From positions 1-5,568 of the forward strand of contig JAUWRC010000103.1 of assembly GCA_030610745.1 (NCBI GenBank): a stretch of DNA of 5,568 bases. The letters are read 5' to 3'. Source of the stretch: Clostridia bacterium. Lineage in GTDB: Bacteria; Aerophobota; Aerophobia; Aerophobales; AE-B3A. The notes beneath the pieces are model-generated. The model searched no databases, was not told where the DNA came from, and saw only the letters and a list, made by a program, of their open reading frames with translations. Position 1 is the stretch's first letter. Each line of letters begins with the position of its first letter. A program made the position numbers and the translations under genes. Shown one piece after another: positions 1 to 5,568 of the stretch.

Positions 1-1
1 T

Positions 2-718
2 TTAATTTTTATTCTGGAAAAGAGTAACTTTATAGAAAAAAGGGACAAGGAAGCACTGTATCTAGTTTTTCTGGGGGATTATGGAGACAGAGGAGAAGAA
101 TCTCCCGAAGTTTATCACCTCATCTTAACCCTTAAAAGTATTTTCAGAGAAAAAATTATTCTCCTGAGAGGTAACCACGAAGGACCCAAAGATTTAGAAG
201 TTCGTCCTCATGATCTACCATATTTTTTGAGGGAAAAATATGGTAATGAAGGAAGAGCGGCTTACACTCATTTGCAAAGACTTTTTGACAGCTTGCATCA
301 CAGCGTTATCATTAATGGAAAATATTTAATGCTTCACGGAGGGCTGCCCGAAGGTCTTACCTCGCTGGATGAAATAGCTTATGCTCATGAAAGGCATCCA
401 GCTAAAAAATATCTGGAGGAGATACTCTGGAGTGATCCGGGAGAAGTTGAGGAAGCCTATCCTTCACCGCGAGGAGCGGGCAGCATCTTTGGCAGGAAGC
501 TAACCATGAATGTATTGAGCAAGCTGGGAGTGAAGACTCTTATCAGAAGCCATCAGCCTTGCCAGGGAGCCCTAGTAAGTCATGGAGGTAAGATACTGAC
601 CTTATTCTCTCGTAAAGGCAGCCCTTATTATAATTCTCAGGCAGCTTATTTGGAGATAGACCTATCAAAAGAGGCGAAAAGTGGCTATGAATTAGCAAAA
701 AAAGCCCATCGCTTCTAA
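2..718 (+). CDS. PPP-family (PP1-like) serine/threonine protein phosphatase, 5' end missing
   Basis: The reading frame is open from base 2 to the TAA at 716-718, giving 238 visible residues; the true start lies left of the window. It is a metal-dependent phosphoesterase of the PPP superfamily. Visible signatures, in order, are GDYGDRG (residues 25-31, bases 74-94), RGNHE (56-60), HGGLP (112-116), LWSDP (142-146), an arginine in SPRG (157), RSHQ (182-185) and a LTLFS strand near the C-terminus. These match the metal ligands and phosphate-binding arginines of PP1-type enzymes; only the first motif, GDxHG, is off the left edge. WSDP plus the RSHQ...LTLFS tail favour a PP1/archaeal PP1-like protein phosphatase over ApaH or lambda-type phosphatases. 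The ATG at 227 would skip two catalytic motifs, so it is not the start. The protein ends soon after the catalytic core, with no C-terminal extension. Its substrate is unknown; reversal of Ser/Thr phosphorylation in the cytoplasm is the family-based expectation. Confidence 0.87.
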   Translation, partial: LIFILEKSNFIEKRDKEALYLVFLGDYGDRGEESPEVYHLILTLKSIFREKIILLRGNHEGPKDLEVRPHDLPYFLREKYGNEGRAAYTHLQRLFDSLHHSVIINGKYLMLHGGLPEGLTSLDEIAYAHERHPAKKYLEEILWSDPGEVEEAYPSPRGAGSIFGRKLTMNVLSKLGVKTLIRSHQPCQGALVSHGGKILTLFSRKGSPYYNSQAAYLEIDLSKEAKSGYELAKKAHRF

Positions 719-750
719 GGGAAAAAATGAAAGTAGAGTAAAAAAAAAGT

Positions 751-766
751 TTATAGCTTATAGCTA
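751..766. repeat. Tandem TTATAGC repeat with a small hairpin before rarA
   Basis: The 7-base unit TTATAGC occurs twice in tandem (751-757 and 758-764), followed by TA. Bases 754-766 can also fold as a 5-bp stem (TAGCT/AGCTA) with a TAT loop. The element sits in the only sizeable gap of the window (719-770) and its last bases touch the presumed ribosome-binding site of rarA. There is no downstream T-run, so it is not a standard intrinsic terminator. It may be a chance feature of AT-rich spacer DNA. Confidence 0.4.
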
Positions 767-769
767 GGT
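765..769 (+). promoter_or_regulatory. Weak ribosome-binding site of rarA (TAGGT)
   Basis: AGGT within TAGGT is the only Shine-Dalgarno-like match before rarA. It is too close to the ATG at 771 (1 base away) but lies 7 bases before the in-frame ATG at 777. This favours 777 as the true start, giving a protein two residues shorter, beginning MNLFQP. Confidence 0.4.
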
Positions 770-770
770 T

Positions 771-2039
771 ATGAATATGAATTTATTTCAGCCAGAAGAA
801 AAGAAGGTAAAACCACAGGTTCCTCTAGCTGATCGTATTCGGCCAGAAGCCCTGGATCAGTTTGTAGGACAGGAGCATATTGTGGGCGAGGGAAGAATCC
901 TTAGAAAGATGCTCAAGGAAGATAAGCTTGTCTCTATTATCTTTTGGGGACCCCCCGGTTCAGGGAAGACCCCCCTGGCTCGCATCATTGCCCATCTTAC
1001 TAAATCCCACTTTGTCCAATTTTCCGCTGTTACCTCAGGTGTAGCTGATGTCAGAAGGGTGGTAAAAGAGGCCCGAGCTAGACTGAAAGCCTATAATCGA
1101 AAAACGATTCTTTTTATTGATGAAATTCACCGATTTAACAAGGCCCAACAGGATGCTTTCTTGCCTCATGTTGAAGATGGTACTATCATTCTAATTGGGG
1201 CAACTACAGAAAATCCTTCTTTTGAGGTTATCGGGCCACTTCTTTCCCGAACAAGGATTTTTACTCTGGAAAGGTTAGGTCCAGAGGAGATTAAGAAAAT
1301 CTTAGAACAGGCTCTAAAAGATGAGAAAAAGGGTCTGGGCCAATATAAGATAAAGCTCGCTCCAAAAGCTCTGGACTTGATTATCGAGGGTTCGAATGGA
1401 GATGCCCGGGTGGCTTTAAATGCGGTAGAAATAGGTGCTGAGACCACCAGGCCAGATAAAGAAGGTGTACGTCACATTGACCTGAATACGGCTGAAGAAT
1501 CTTTACAAAGCAAGGCTCTTTTATATGATAAGGGAGGCGAGGAGCATTATAATGTTATCTCTGCTTTCATTAAATCTATGCGAGGTTCTGATCCGGACGC
1601 TGCTTTATACTGGCTGGCTCGCATGCTTGAAGCAGGGGAGAACCCTCGCTTTATTGCTCGAAGAATGGTTATCTTTGCCTCAGAAGATGTGGGCAATGCC
1701 GACCCTCAAGCTTTATCAGTAGCTACTGCTGCAGCTGGGGCAGTAGAGTTTGTGGGTATGCCTGAAGCTCAAATTAACCTGGCTCAGGCAGTAACTTATC
1801 TTGCCTGCGCTCCAAAATCCAATGCCTCTTATACCGGTCTTCTGGCAGCCAAAAAAGATGTAAAAAAGACGCTGAATTTACCGGTGCCTCTACATCTTCG
1901 AAATCCTGTCACTCCCTTAATGAAATCCTTGGGTTACGGCAAAGATTATAAGTACCCTCACGATTTTCCTGAAGGCAAGGTGAAGCAAGAATATCTACCA
2001 AAAGGACTGGAAAAAAAGAAATATTATCGACCTATCTAG
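771..2039 (+). CDS. rarA: Replication-associated recombination protein A (RarA/MgsA), AAA+ ATPase
   Basis: A 422-residue AAA+ ATPase, close to the usual length of the family (about 420-450). RarA is a cytoplasmic tetrameric ATPase related to clamp-loader subunits and eukaryotic WRNIP1/Mgs1, acting at stalled replication forks and single-strand gaps. Seen in order: the N-terminal RIRPEALDQFVGQEH box (22-36), Walker A GPPGSGKT (60-67), Walker B ILFIDE (113-118) running into the family-typical IHRFNKAQQDAFLPHVEDGT, sensor 1 GATTENPS (143-150), LLSR with the probable arginine finger (R160), and sensor 2 GDARVALN (210-217). The C-terminal tetramerisation part carries SAFIKSMRGSDPDAALYWLA, SEDVGNADP, HLRNP and GYGKDYKYPHDF, all characteristic of RarA. 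One oddity is proline at 68, directly after the Walker A threonine, where Thr or Ser is usual. The start could be 771 or, on ribosome-site spacing, 777. The histidine kinase gene follows after 13 bases, so the two may be cotranscribed although functionally unrelated. Confidence 0.96.
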   Translation: MNMNLFQPEEKKVKPQVPLADRIRPEALDQFVGQEHIVGEGRILRKMLKEDKLVSIIFWGPPGSGKTPLARIIAHLTKSHFVQFSAVTSGVADVRRVVKEARARLKAYNRKTILFIDEIHRFNKAQQDAFLPHVEDGTIILIGATTENPSFEVIGPLLSRTRIFTLERLGPEEIKKILEQALKDEKKGLGQYKIKLAPKALDLIIEGSNGDARVALNAVEIGAETTRPDKEGVRHIDLNTAEESLQSKALLYDKGGEEHYNVISAFIKSMRGSDPDAALYWLARMLEAGENPRFIARRMVIFASEDVGNADPQALSVATAAAGAVEFVGMPEAQINLAQAVTYLACAPKSNASYTGLLAAKKDVKKTLNLPVPLHLRNPVTPLMKSLGYGKDYKYPHDFPEGKVKQEYLPKGLEKKKYYRPI

Positions 2040-2046
2040 CAGGAGA
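2040..2046 (+). promoter_or_regulatory. Shine-Dalgarno site of the histidine kinase gene
   Basis: CAGGAGA lies 6 bases before the ATG at 2053 and starts immediately after the rarA stop codon (TAG, 2037-2039). It is the strongest ribosome-binding site in the window and fixes the kinase start. It leaves little room for a separate promoter between the genes, so transcription from upstream or from within rarA is likely. Confidence 0.7.
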
Positions 2047-2052
2047 TAAAAT

Positions 2053-3528
2053 ATGTTGAGTAAAATTAGAATATCTTTACAGACAAAATTTATACTTGCA
2101 CTGACCTTGCTGCTTATCTCTATTATGTTTGTGGTAACTTTGTTCACTATAAGTAGACAAAAGCAAGCCCTGGTAAAAGAGATGCAGAGCAGTGGAATTG
2201 CCACTGCCAGGACAGTTCAGTTGGCTGTTAATGATATCATTCTAAGTAGTGACATATTTAGGGTAGGTATGTTCAAGGTAGGTCAGTTTATTAAGAATAT
2301 TGGAAAAAGTGAAAAGGTACTCTACGTTATGGTGGAAGATAATGAAGGAAGAGTACGCACTCATAGTAATTTTGATATTGTAGAAGAAATATCTATGGAT
2401 GATTTAATGAGTAAAAAGGCCCTGGAAGCGTTGAATACAGAAGAGCCAATGCAACAGTATTACGAAGATAGAGATGGAGAAGTGGTCTATGAGGTAGCAT
2501 TGCCAATTGATAAAAGTCTTAAAGAAAAGAATTGGGGAGTAGTTAGAATAGGATTGTCTACTAAACAGATGATGGTAGATATTGCTAAATCTCGCAATCA
2601 GATTATGCTCATCTCTATAGTGCCTATTTTGTTAGGGATTTTAAGCTCTATTTTTTTAGCCCGGACAATCGCTAGGCCAATTAAGCGCCTAGTGCAGGGA
2701 GCTATGGCTATAGCAGGAGGGGACTTGGAACAAGAAATTGCTATTAAAACAAAAGATGAGATTAAAGATCTGGCGGATGCCTTTAATCAAATGACTCGGA
2801 GTCTACGTCAAATGCGTAAGGTTGAAAAACTGGTTATCTTAGGGGAATTAGCTGCGGGGGTAGCTCACGAGGTTAGAAATCCCTTGACTTCTATAAAAGG
2901 ATTTACTCAGTTTTTAATGGAGGACCTTAAACCTGATGAAGAAAAGAAAAAGGAATTTATGGGTATTATTGTTAAGGAGGTTGATAGATTGAATAGTGTA
3001 GTAGAGGAACTTTTAGATTTTGCCAAACCAACAGAGTCCAAATTTGCTGAAATTGATGTTGATACCGTTCTCGATAAAACTATCTCCCTTATTGAGCTAG
3101 AAGCCTCAGTTCAGAAGGTAAACATTACAAAAGAGGCTAGTGATGGTCTGCCTCTTATCTATGCGGATGGTGAAAAGCTTGAACAGGCCTTTTTAGATTT
3201 AATGATTAATGGCTTGCAGGCTATGCCTAAAGGAGGGGATTTTTTAATAAAGACCTCTTATAAAAATGTGAAACAAGCCGTAGAAATACAATTTATAGAT
3301 TCGGGGGTTGGTATTCCAGAAGAGTGTCTGGATAAAATATTTGACCCCTTCTTTACAACTAAAAAAGAAGGGACAGGGCTAGGATTATCAATCGTGCAAA
3401 GGATTATAAATGAGTATGGTGGTTTTATAACCTTAAAGAGTAAACTAGGAAAAGGAACAACCTTTATGGTAGAATTACCAGTAAGAACACAAAGTAAAAA
3501 GGATAGTCTCGATGGAAAACCCAGCTAG
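2053..3528 (+). CDS. Two-TM sensor histidine kinase (NtrB/AtoS-like) with extracytoplasmic Cache-like domain
   Basis: A 491-residue membrane sensor kinase that should autophosphorylate on histidine and pass the phosphate to the regulator encoded next to it. Domains: a short basic N-terminus, TM1 about 12-32, an extracytoplasmic domain about 33-183, TM2 about 184-204, HAMP about 205-258 (ARPIKRL...DEIKDLADAFNQM), HisKA with the H-box GELAAGVAHEVRNPLTSIKGF (264-284; phospho-acceptor His272), and a HATPase_c domain with N-box (378-391, Asn386), G1 DSGVGIP (416-422), F-box FDPFFTTK (430-437) and G2 GTGLGLSIV (440-448). The H-box places it with the NtrB-like kinases that partner sigma-54 activators. 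The outer domain has a long helix followed by a strand pattern (KVLYVMVEDNEGRV, then VALPI...WGVVRIGLS) typical of single-Cache/PAS-like ligand sensors; the ligand cannot be read from sequence. The first position of the N-box motif is Asp382 instead of the usual Asn, but the metal-binding Asn386 is present. The 3' end overlaps the regulator gene by 17 bases, suggesting coupled translation. Confidence 0.94.
   Translation: MLSKIRISLQTKFILALTLLLISIMFVVTLFTISRQKQALVKEMQSSGIATARTVQLAVNDIILSSDIFRVGMFKVGQFIKNIGKSEKVLYVMVEDNEGRVRTHSNFDIVEEISMDDLMSKKALEALNTEEPMQQYYEDRDGEVVYEVALPIDKSLKEKNWGVVRIGLSTKQMMVDIAKSRNQIMLISIVPILLGILSSIFLARTIARPIKRLVQGAMAIAGGDLEQEIAIKTKDEIKDLADAFNQMTRSLRQMRKVEKLVILGELAAGVAHEVRNPLTSIKGFTQFLMEDLKPDEEKKKEFMGIIVKEVDRLNSVVEELLDFAKPTESKFAEIDVDTVLDKTISLIELEASVQKVNITKEASDGLPLIYADGEKLEQAFLDLMINGLQAMPKGGDFLIKTSYKNVKQAVEIQFIDSGVGIPEECLDKIFDPFFTTKKEGTGLGLSIVQRIINEYGGFITLKSKLGKGTTFMVELPVRTQSKKDSLDGKPS
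3498..3504 (+). promoter_or_regulatory. Ribosome-binding site for the response regulator, inside the kinase gene
   Basis: AAAGGAT lies within the last codons of the kinase gene, with GGA (3501-3503) 8 bases before the ATG at 3512. Its spacing supports 3512 as the regulator start; the protein then begins a few residues before the SVLVVDDE strand, as expected for a receiver domain. Confidence 0.55.
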
Positions 3529-4885
3529 TTCTGTTCTGGTGGTAGATGATGAAGAGAGTGTACTTTCTCTATTAGAGGCAAGCTTAACAAAGATGGGTTG
3601 TAAGGTTACCACTGCTAGAGACGGCTTTGAAGCTCTAGATCAGGTCAAAGAAAAACTCTTCGATGTAGTAGTTCTTGATTTAAAGATGCCAAAAATGGAT
3701 GGGCTTGATGTCCTGCACGCTGTCAAAGAGATAAATCCGGACCTATTAGTTATAATTATGACTGCCTACGGTTCTATAAGAACAGCTATAGATGCTATGA
3801 AAGAGGGGGCTTATGATTATTTCACCAAGCCTTTTGATCTTGACGAGATGAGAATAGTAGTAAAAAAAGCTGTGGATACCCAACGGCTAAAAAAAGAGAA
3901 TAGAGATTTACAAGAAAAATTGGAAAAGAGATTTGGGTTTGGTAATATCATTGGAGTTAGTGAAAAGATACAGAAGGTTTATACATTAATAGAGAAAGTC
4001 ATACCTAGCGATGTTACTGTTTTATTAAAAGGAGAAACTGGAACAGGTAAGGAACTGGTAGCTCAAACTATTCACTATAGTAGCGCTCGGAAAAAAGGTC
4101 CCTATATCAGGATAAACTGTGCTGCTATTCCGGAAAGCCTTTTGGAAAGTGAACTATTTGGACATGAAAAGGGCTCATTTACTGGAGCAACTACCCAAAG
4201 AGAGGGTAAGTTTGAGTTAGGTCATCAAGGAACCGTCTTTCTCGATGAAATTGGAGATATGAGTCTAGCTACCCAGTCCAAGATATTAAGAGTACTTCAA
4301 GAACATGAGTTTGAGCGAGTGGGAGGCAAGGAAACCATTAAAATAGATGTGCGTATTATAGCTGCTACAAACAAGGACTTACTTAAAGCTATAGAACAAA
4401 AAAAATTTAGAGAGGATCTATATTATCGATTAAATGTGCTACCAATATTCTTACCACCTCTTCGGGAACGGAGAGAAGATATTCCTTTATTAGCCGAACA
4501 TTTTTTAAAAGAAGCAAGCCAAGAAAGTCAGAAAAAAGTAGAGAAGATTTCTCCTCAGGCTATGAAAAGATTAATTGAATATGACTGGCCAGGAAATATA
4601 AGAGAGCTGAAAAATGTTATACAGCGGGCTATTATCCTGAGTGATGGAGAATCTATTCTTCCAGATCACCTATTGTTTGAGTCAGAATTAGGAGATATGG
4701 GCCAGAGGAAAAGAGACCAGGCGGGAGCCTTTCTGCTGGAGAAAAGACTAGCCGAAGAAGAGAAAAAATTTATAATTCAGGCTTTGGAAAAGAGCAGCGG
4801 TGTTCAAACTAGAACAGCTAGATTACTGGGATTAAGTAGAAGATCCCTTCAATATAGAATGCAAAAGTTAGGCATAAAATTCTAG
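3512..4885 (+). CDS. NtrC-family sigma-54-dependent response regulator
   Basis: A 457-residue transcription activator with the three-domain NtrC layout and typical length. The receiver domain (about 6-122) has the acidic pair Asp12/Asp13, phospho-acceptor Asp56 in VVLDLKMP, Thr84 and Lys106 in FTKPF. A charged, probably coiled-coil linker (about 124-140) leads into the sigma-54 AAA+ domain (about 145-380): Walker A GETGTGKE (174-181), the sigma-54-contacting loop ELFGHEKGSFTGA (214-226), Walker B TVFLDE (241-246), sensor I ATN (285-287), arginine-finger candidates Arg300 and Arg306 in FREDLYYRLNV, and WPGNIREL (359-366). A Fis-type helix-turn-helix (about 415-455; ARLLGLSRRSLQYRMQKLGI) ends the protein. 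When phosphorylated by the adjacent kinase it should oligomerise at upstream enhancers and remodel sigma-54 RNA polymerase. The loop reads GSFTGA rather than the usual GAFTGA. The target genes are not shown here; no convincing sigma-54 promoter lies in the window. The solute-binding protein gene starts 18 bases downstream. Confidence 0.96.
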   Translation: MENPASSVLVVDDEESVLSLLEASLTKMGCKVTTARDGFEALDQVKEKLFDVVVLDLKMPKMDGLDVLHAVKEINPDLLVIIMTAYGSIRTAIDAMKEGAYDYFTKPFDLDEMRIVVKKAVDTQRLKKENRDLQEKLEKRFGFGNIIGVSEKIQKVYTLIEKVIPSDVTVLLKGETGTGKELVAQTIHYSSARKKGPYIRINCAAIPESLLESELFGHEKGSFTGATTQREGKFELGHQGTVFLDEIGDMSLATQSKILRVLQEHEFERVGGKETIKIDVRIIAATNKDLLKAIEQKKFREDLYYRLNVLPIFLPPLRERREDIPLLAEHFLKEASQESQKKVEKISPQAMKRLIEYDWPGNIRELKNVIQRAIILSDGESILPDHLLFESELGDMGQRKRDQAGAFLLEKRLAEEEKKFIIQALEKSSGVQTRTARLLGLSRRSLQYRMQKLGIKF

Positions 4886-4903
4886 AAAAAAGAGCTATAG
4901 TTT

Positions 4904-5467
4904 ATGAAGAAATTCGTTCTATATGGATTGATTATAGGTACGCTGGTTTTCGCTGCTCTGAGTATAAACAAAATCGGAAAAGTCAGGGAGATATTTACTC
5001 CTACTTCTCTTCCCGTACCCATAGAGAAAAAAGGAAAAATAACCTTGTCTTTTGCTGGTTGGTTTATCATGGAAGAATCAGGACTTAGAGCATGGAAAAA
5101 AATAAAGACTAGCTTCGAAGAGAAACATCCTGGGATAGTAATAGAGTATATCGGTATTCCATATGATAATACCTGTGAACAATTGCTTATTATGGCCGAA
5201 AATGGTTATCCTCCCGACATTGGCTATATTGCTGCTCAATGGACTTCTCAGTTGGTTGCACGAGGAACTATAGAGCCCTTAGATGATGAGTTTTCCGCTG
5301 CTTATTTAGATGATCATTTTCAGCAAGCAGGGCTAGATACGGGAAGGTATAAGGGAAAACTATACGCCATTCCCTGGGTGCTGGCACCCACTGTTCTTTT
5401 TTATAACAAACTTTTGATGAGAGAAGCAGGCCTTGACCCCAACAACCCCCCCCAAAACAGGGGTTAA
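4904..5467 (+). CDS. ABC-type extracellular solute-binding protein (family 1, sugar-type), N-terminal part; apparent stop probably an artefact
   Basis: 187 residues are readable before a TAA at 5465-5467, under half of the roughly 400-450 residues usual for family 1 (MalE/UgpB-like) binding proteins. The protein has a KK N-terminus and a hydrophobic segment (about 4-21), then a spacer and the mature domain starting KGKITLSFAGWF (43-54). Family traits include WKKIKTSFEEKHPGIVIEY, YPPDIGYIAAQW, and YKGKLYAIPWVLAPTVLFYNKLLMREAGLDPN, the hallmark stretch of sugar-binding proteins. There is no lipobox cysteine, and no clear AxA cleavage site, so it could be a membrane-anchored or a periplasmic protein of a diderm. 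Its normal role would be to capture a carbohydrate or related solute for an ABC importer whose permeases would lie off the right edge. The ribosome-binding site is weak (AAAGAG about 9 bases upstream). The last four or so residues before the stop are unreliable; the same frame continues sensibly after it. Position suggests cotranscription with the two-component genes. Confidence 0.85.
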   Translation: MKKFVLYGLIIGTLVFAALSINKIGKVREIFTPTSLPVPIEKKGKITLSFAGWFIMEESGLRAWKKIKTSFEEKHPGIVIEYIGIPYDNTCEQLLIMAENGYPPDIGYIAAQWTSQLVARGTIEPLDDEFSAAYLDDHFQQAGLDTGRYKGKLYAIPWVLAPTVLFYNKLLMREAGLDPNNPPQNRG

Positions 5468-5568
5468 TTTAAACGGGTGGTTAGTAAGATTGGGGGGTTA
5501 AAAAAAGCTGGGGTCCACGTTTAAGGGTGTGGGGCGAGGCCGGGTTTTAAAGAGGTTAAAGGGGGGGA
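5440..5568. other. Degraded right end, probably low-quality contig-end sequence
   Basis: From about 5440 the base composition changes abruptly to runs of C (8 at 5446-5453) and G (6 at 5492-5497, 7 at 5561-5567), unlike the AT-rich DNA before it. Reading on in the solute-binding protein frame past the TAA gives FKRVVSKIGGLKKAGVHV (5468-5521), a helix-like stretch expected after the LDPNNPPQ segment of this family, followed by another TAA at 5522-5524 and then GCGARPGFKEVKGG. The stops therefore look like base-call errors in a gene that continues to the right. A real recent pseudogene is the less likely alternative. Confidence 0.65.

Noticed and set aside
227..718. Phosphatase starting at the ATG at 227
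   Set aside because: The frame is open upstream to the window edge and contains the catalytic GDYGDRG and RGNHE motifs, so this Met is internal.
719..770. Intrinsic terminator between the phosphatase and rarA
   Set aside because: The only hairpin is 5 bp and AT-rich and is followed by GGTT rather than a T-run; the A-run at 740-748 precedes it.
1166..1447. Minus-strand open frame of 93 codons
   Set aside because: It lies entirely antisense to the conserved rarA sequence and shows no recognisable protein features; it is a shadow frame.
1525..1722. Plus-strand open frame of 65 codons inside rarA
   Set aside because: It is out of frame within a strongly conserved part of RarA and has no family resemblance.
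1995..2204. Minus-strand hydrophobic frame of 69 codons across the rarA-kinase junction
   Set aside because: It is antisense to two real genes, and its hydrophobicity reflects the complement of the kinase's first membrane segment and AT-rich DNA.
4882..5070. Minus-strand frame of 62 codons at the start of the binding protein gene
   Set aside because: It is antisense to the signal segment and mature start of the binding protein; no ribosome site or family features.
5382..5397. TGGCAC at 5382 resembling the -24 half of a sigma-54 promoter
   Set aside because: The expected -12 half (TTGCA/T) is not present at the right spacing; the bases there read GTTCT without the required GC, and the site is inside the solute-binding protein coding region.

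Overview
The window looks like a stretch of AT-rich bacterial chromosome. It holds five genes on the + strand, packed closely with gaps of 13 to 52 bases and one overlap. A RarA-type replication ATPase, a membrane histidine kinase and a sigma-54 activator point to Bacteria rather than Archaea. I cannot name the lineage; an uncultivated bacterium recovered from a metagenome or single cell would fit. TAA and TAG act as ordinary stops. No RNA gene, CRISPR array, insertion sequence or convincing terminator is visible.

Layout: (1) bases 2-718, the 3' part of a PPP-family (PP1-like, eukaryote-type) serine/threonine phosphatase gene that enters from the left edge. (2) A 52-base gap with a short tandem repeat, then rarA (771-2039). 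(3) A 13-base gap with a good Shine-Dalgarno, then a two-TM sensor histidine kinase (2053-3528). (4) An NtrC-type sigma-54-dependent response regulator (3512-4885) whose start lies inside the kinase gene. (5) An 18-base gap, then the N-terminal part of an ABC-type extracellular solute-binding protein (4904 onward). From about 5440 the sequence turns into runs of C and G, with stops interrupting an otherwise sensible frame. This looks like poor sequence at a contig end, so the protein probably does not really end at 5467.

The kinase and regulator clearly form one signalling pair: the kinase senses something outside the membrane, phosphorylates the regulator's receiver domain, and the regulator drives sigma-54 RNA polymerase. 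The solute-binding protein directly downstream suggests the pair may control, or be informed by, uptake of a carbohydrate-like solute; this is inference from position. The phosphatase and rarA are probably co-directional neighbours without a shared pathway. I do not see a clearly new biological system. The points most worth a second look are the PP1-like phosphatase, the kinase's unassigned sensor domain with its neighbouring binding protein, and the artefactual right end.
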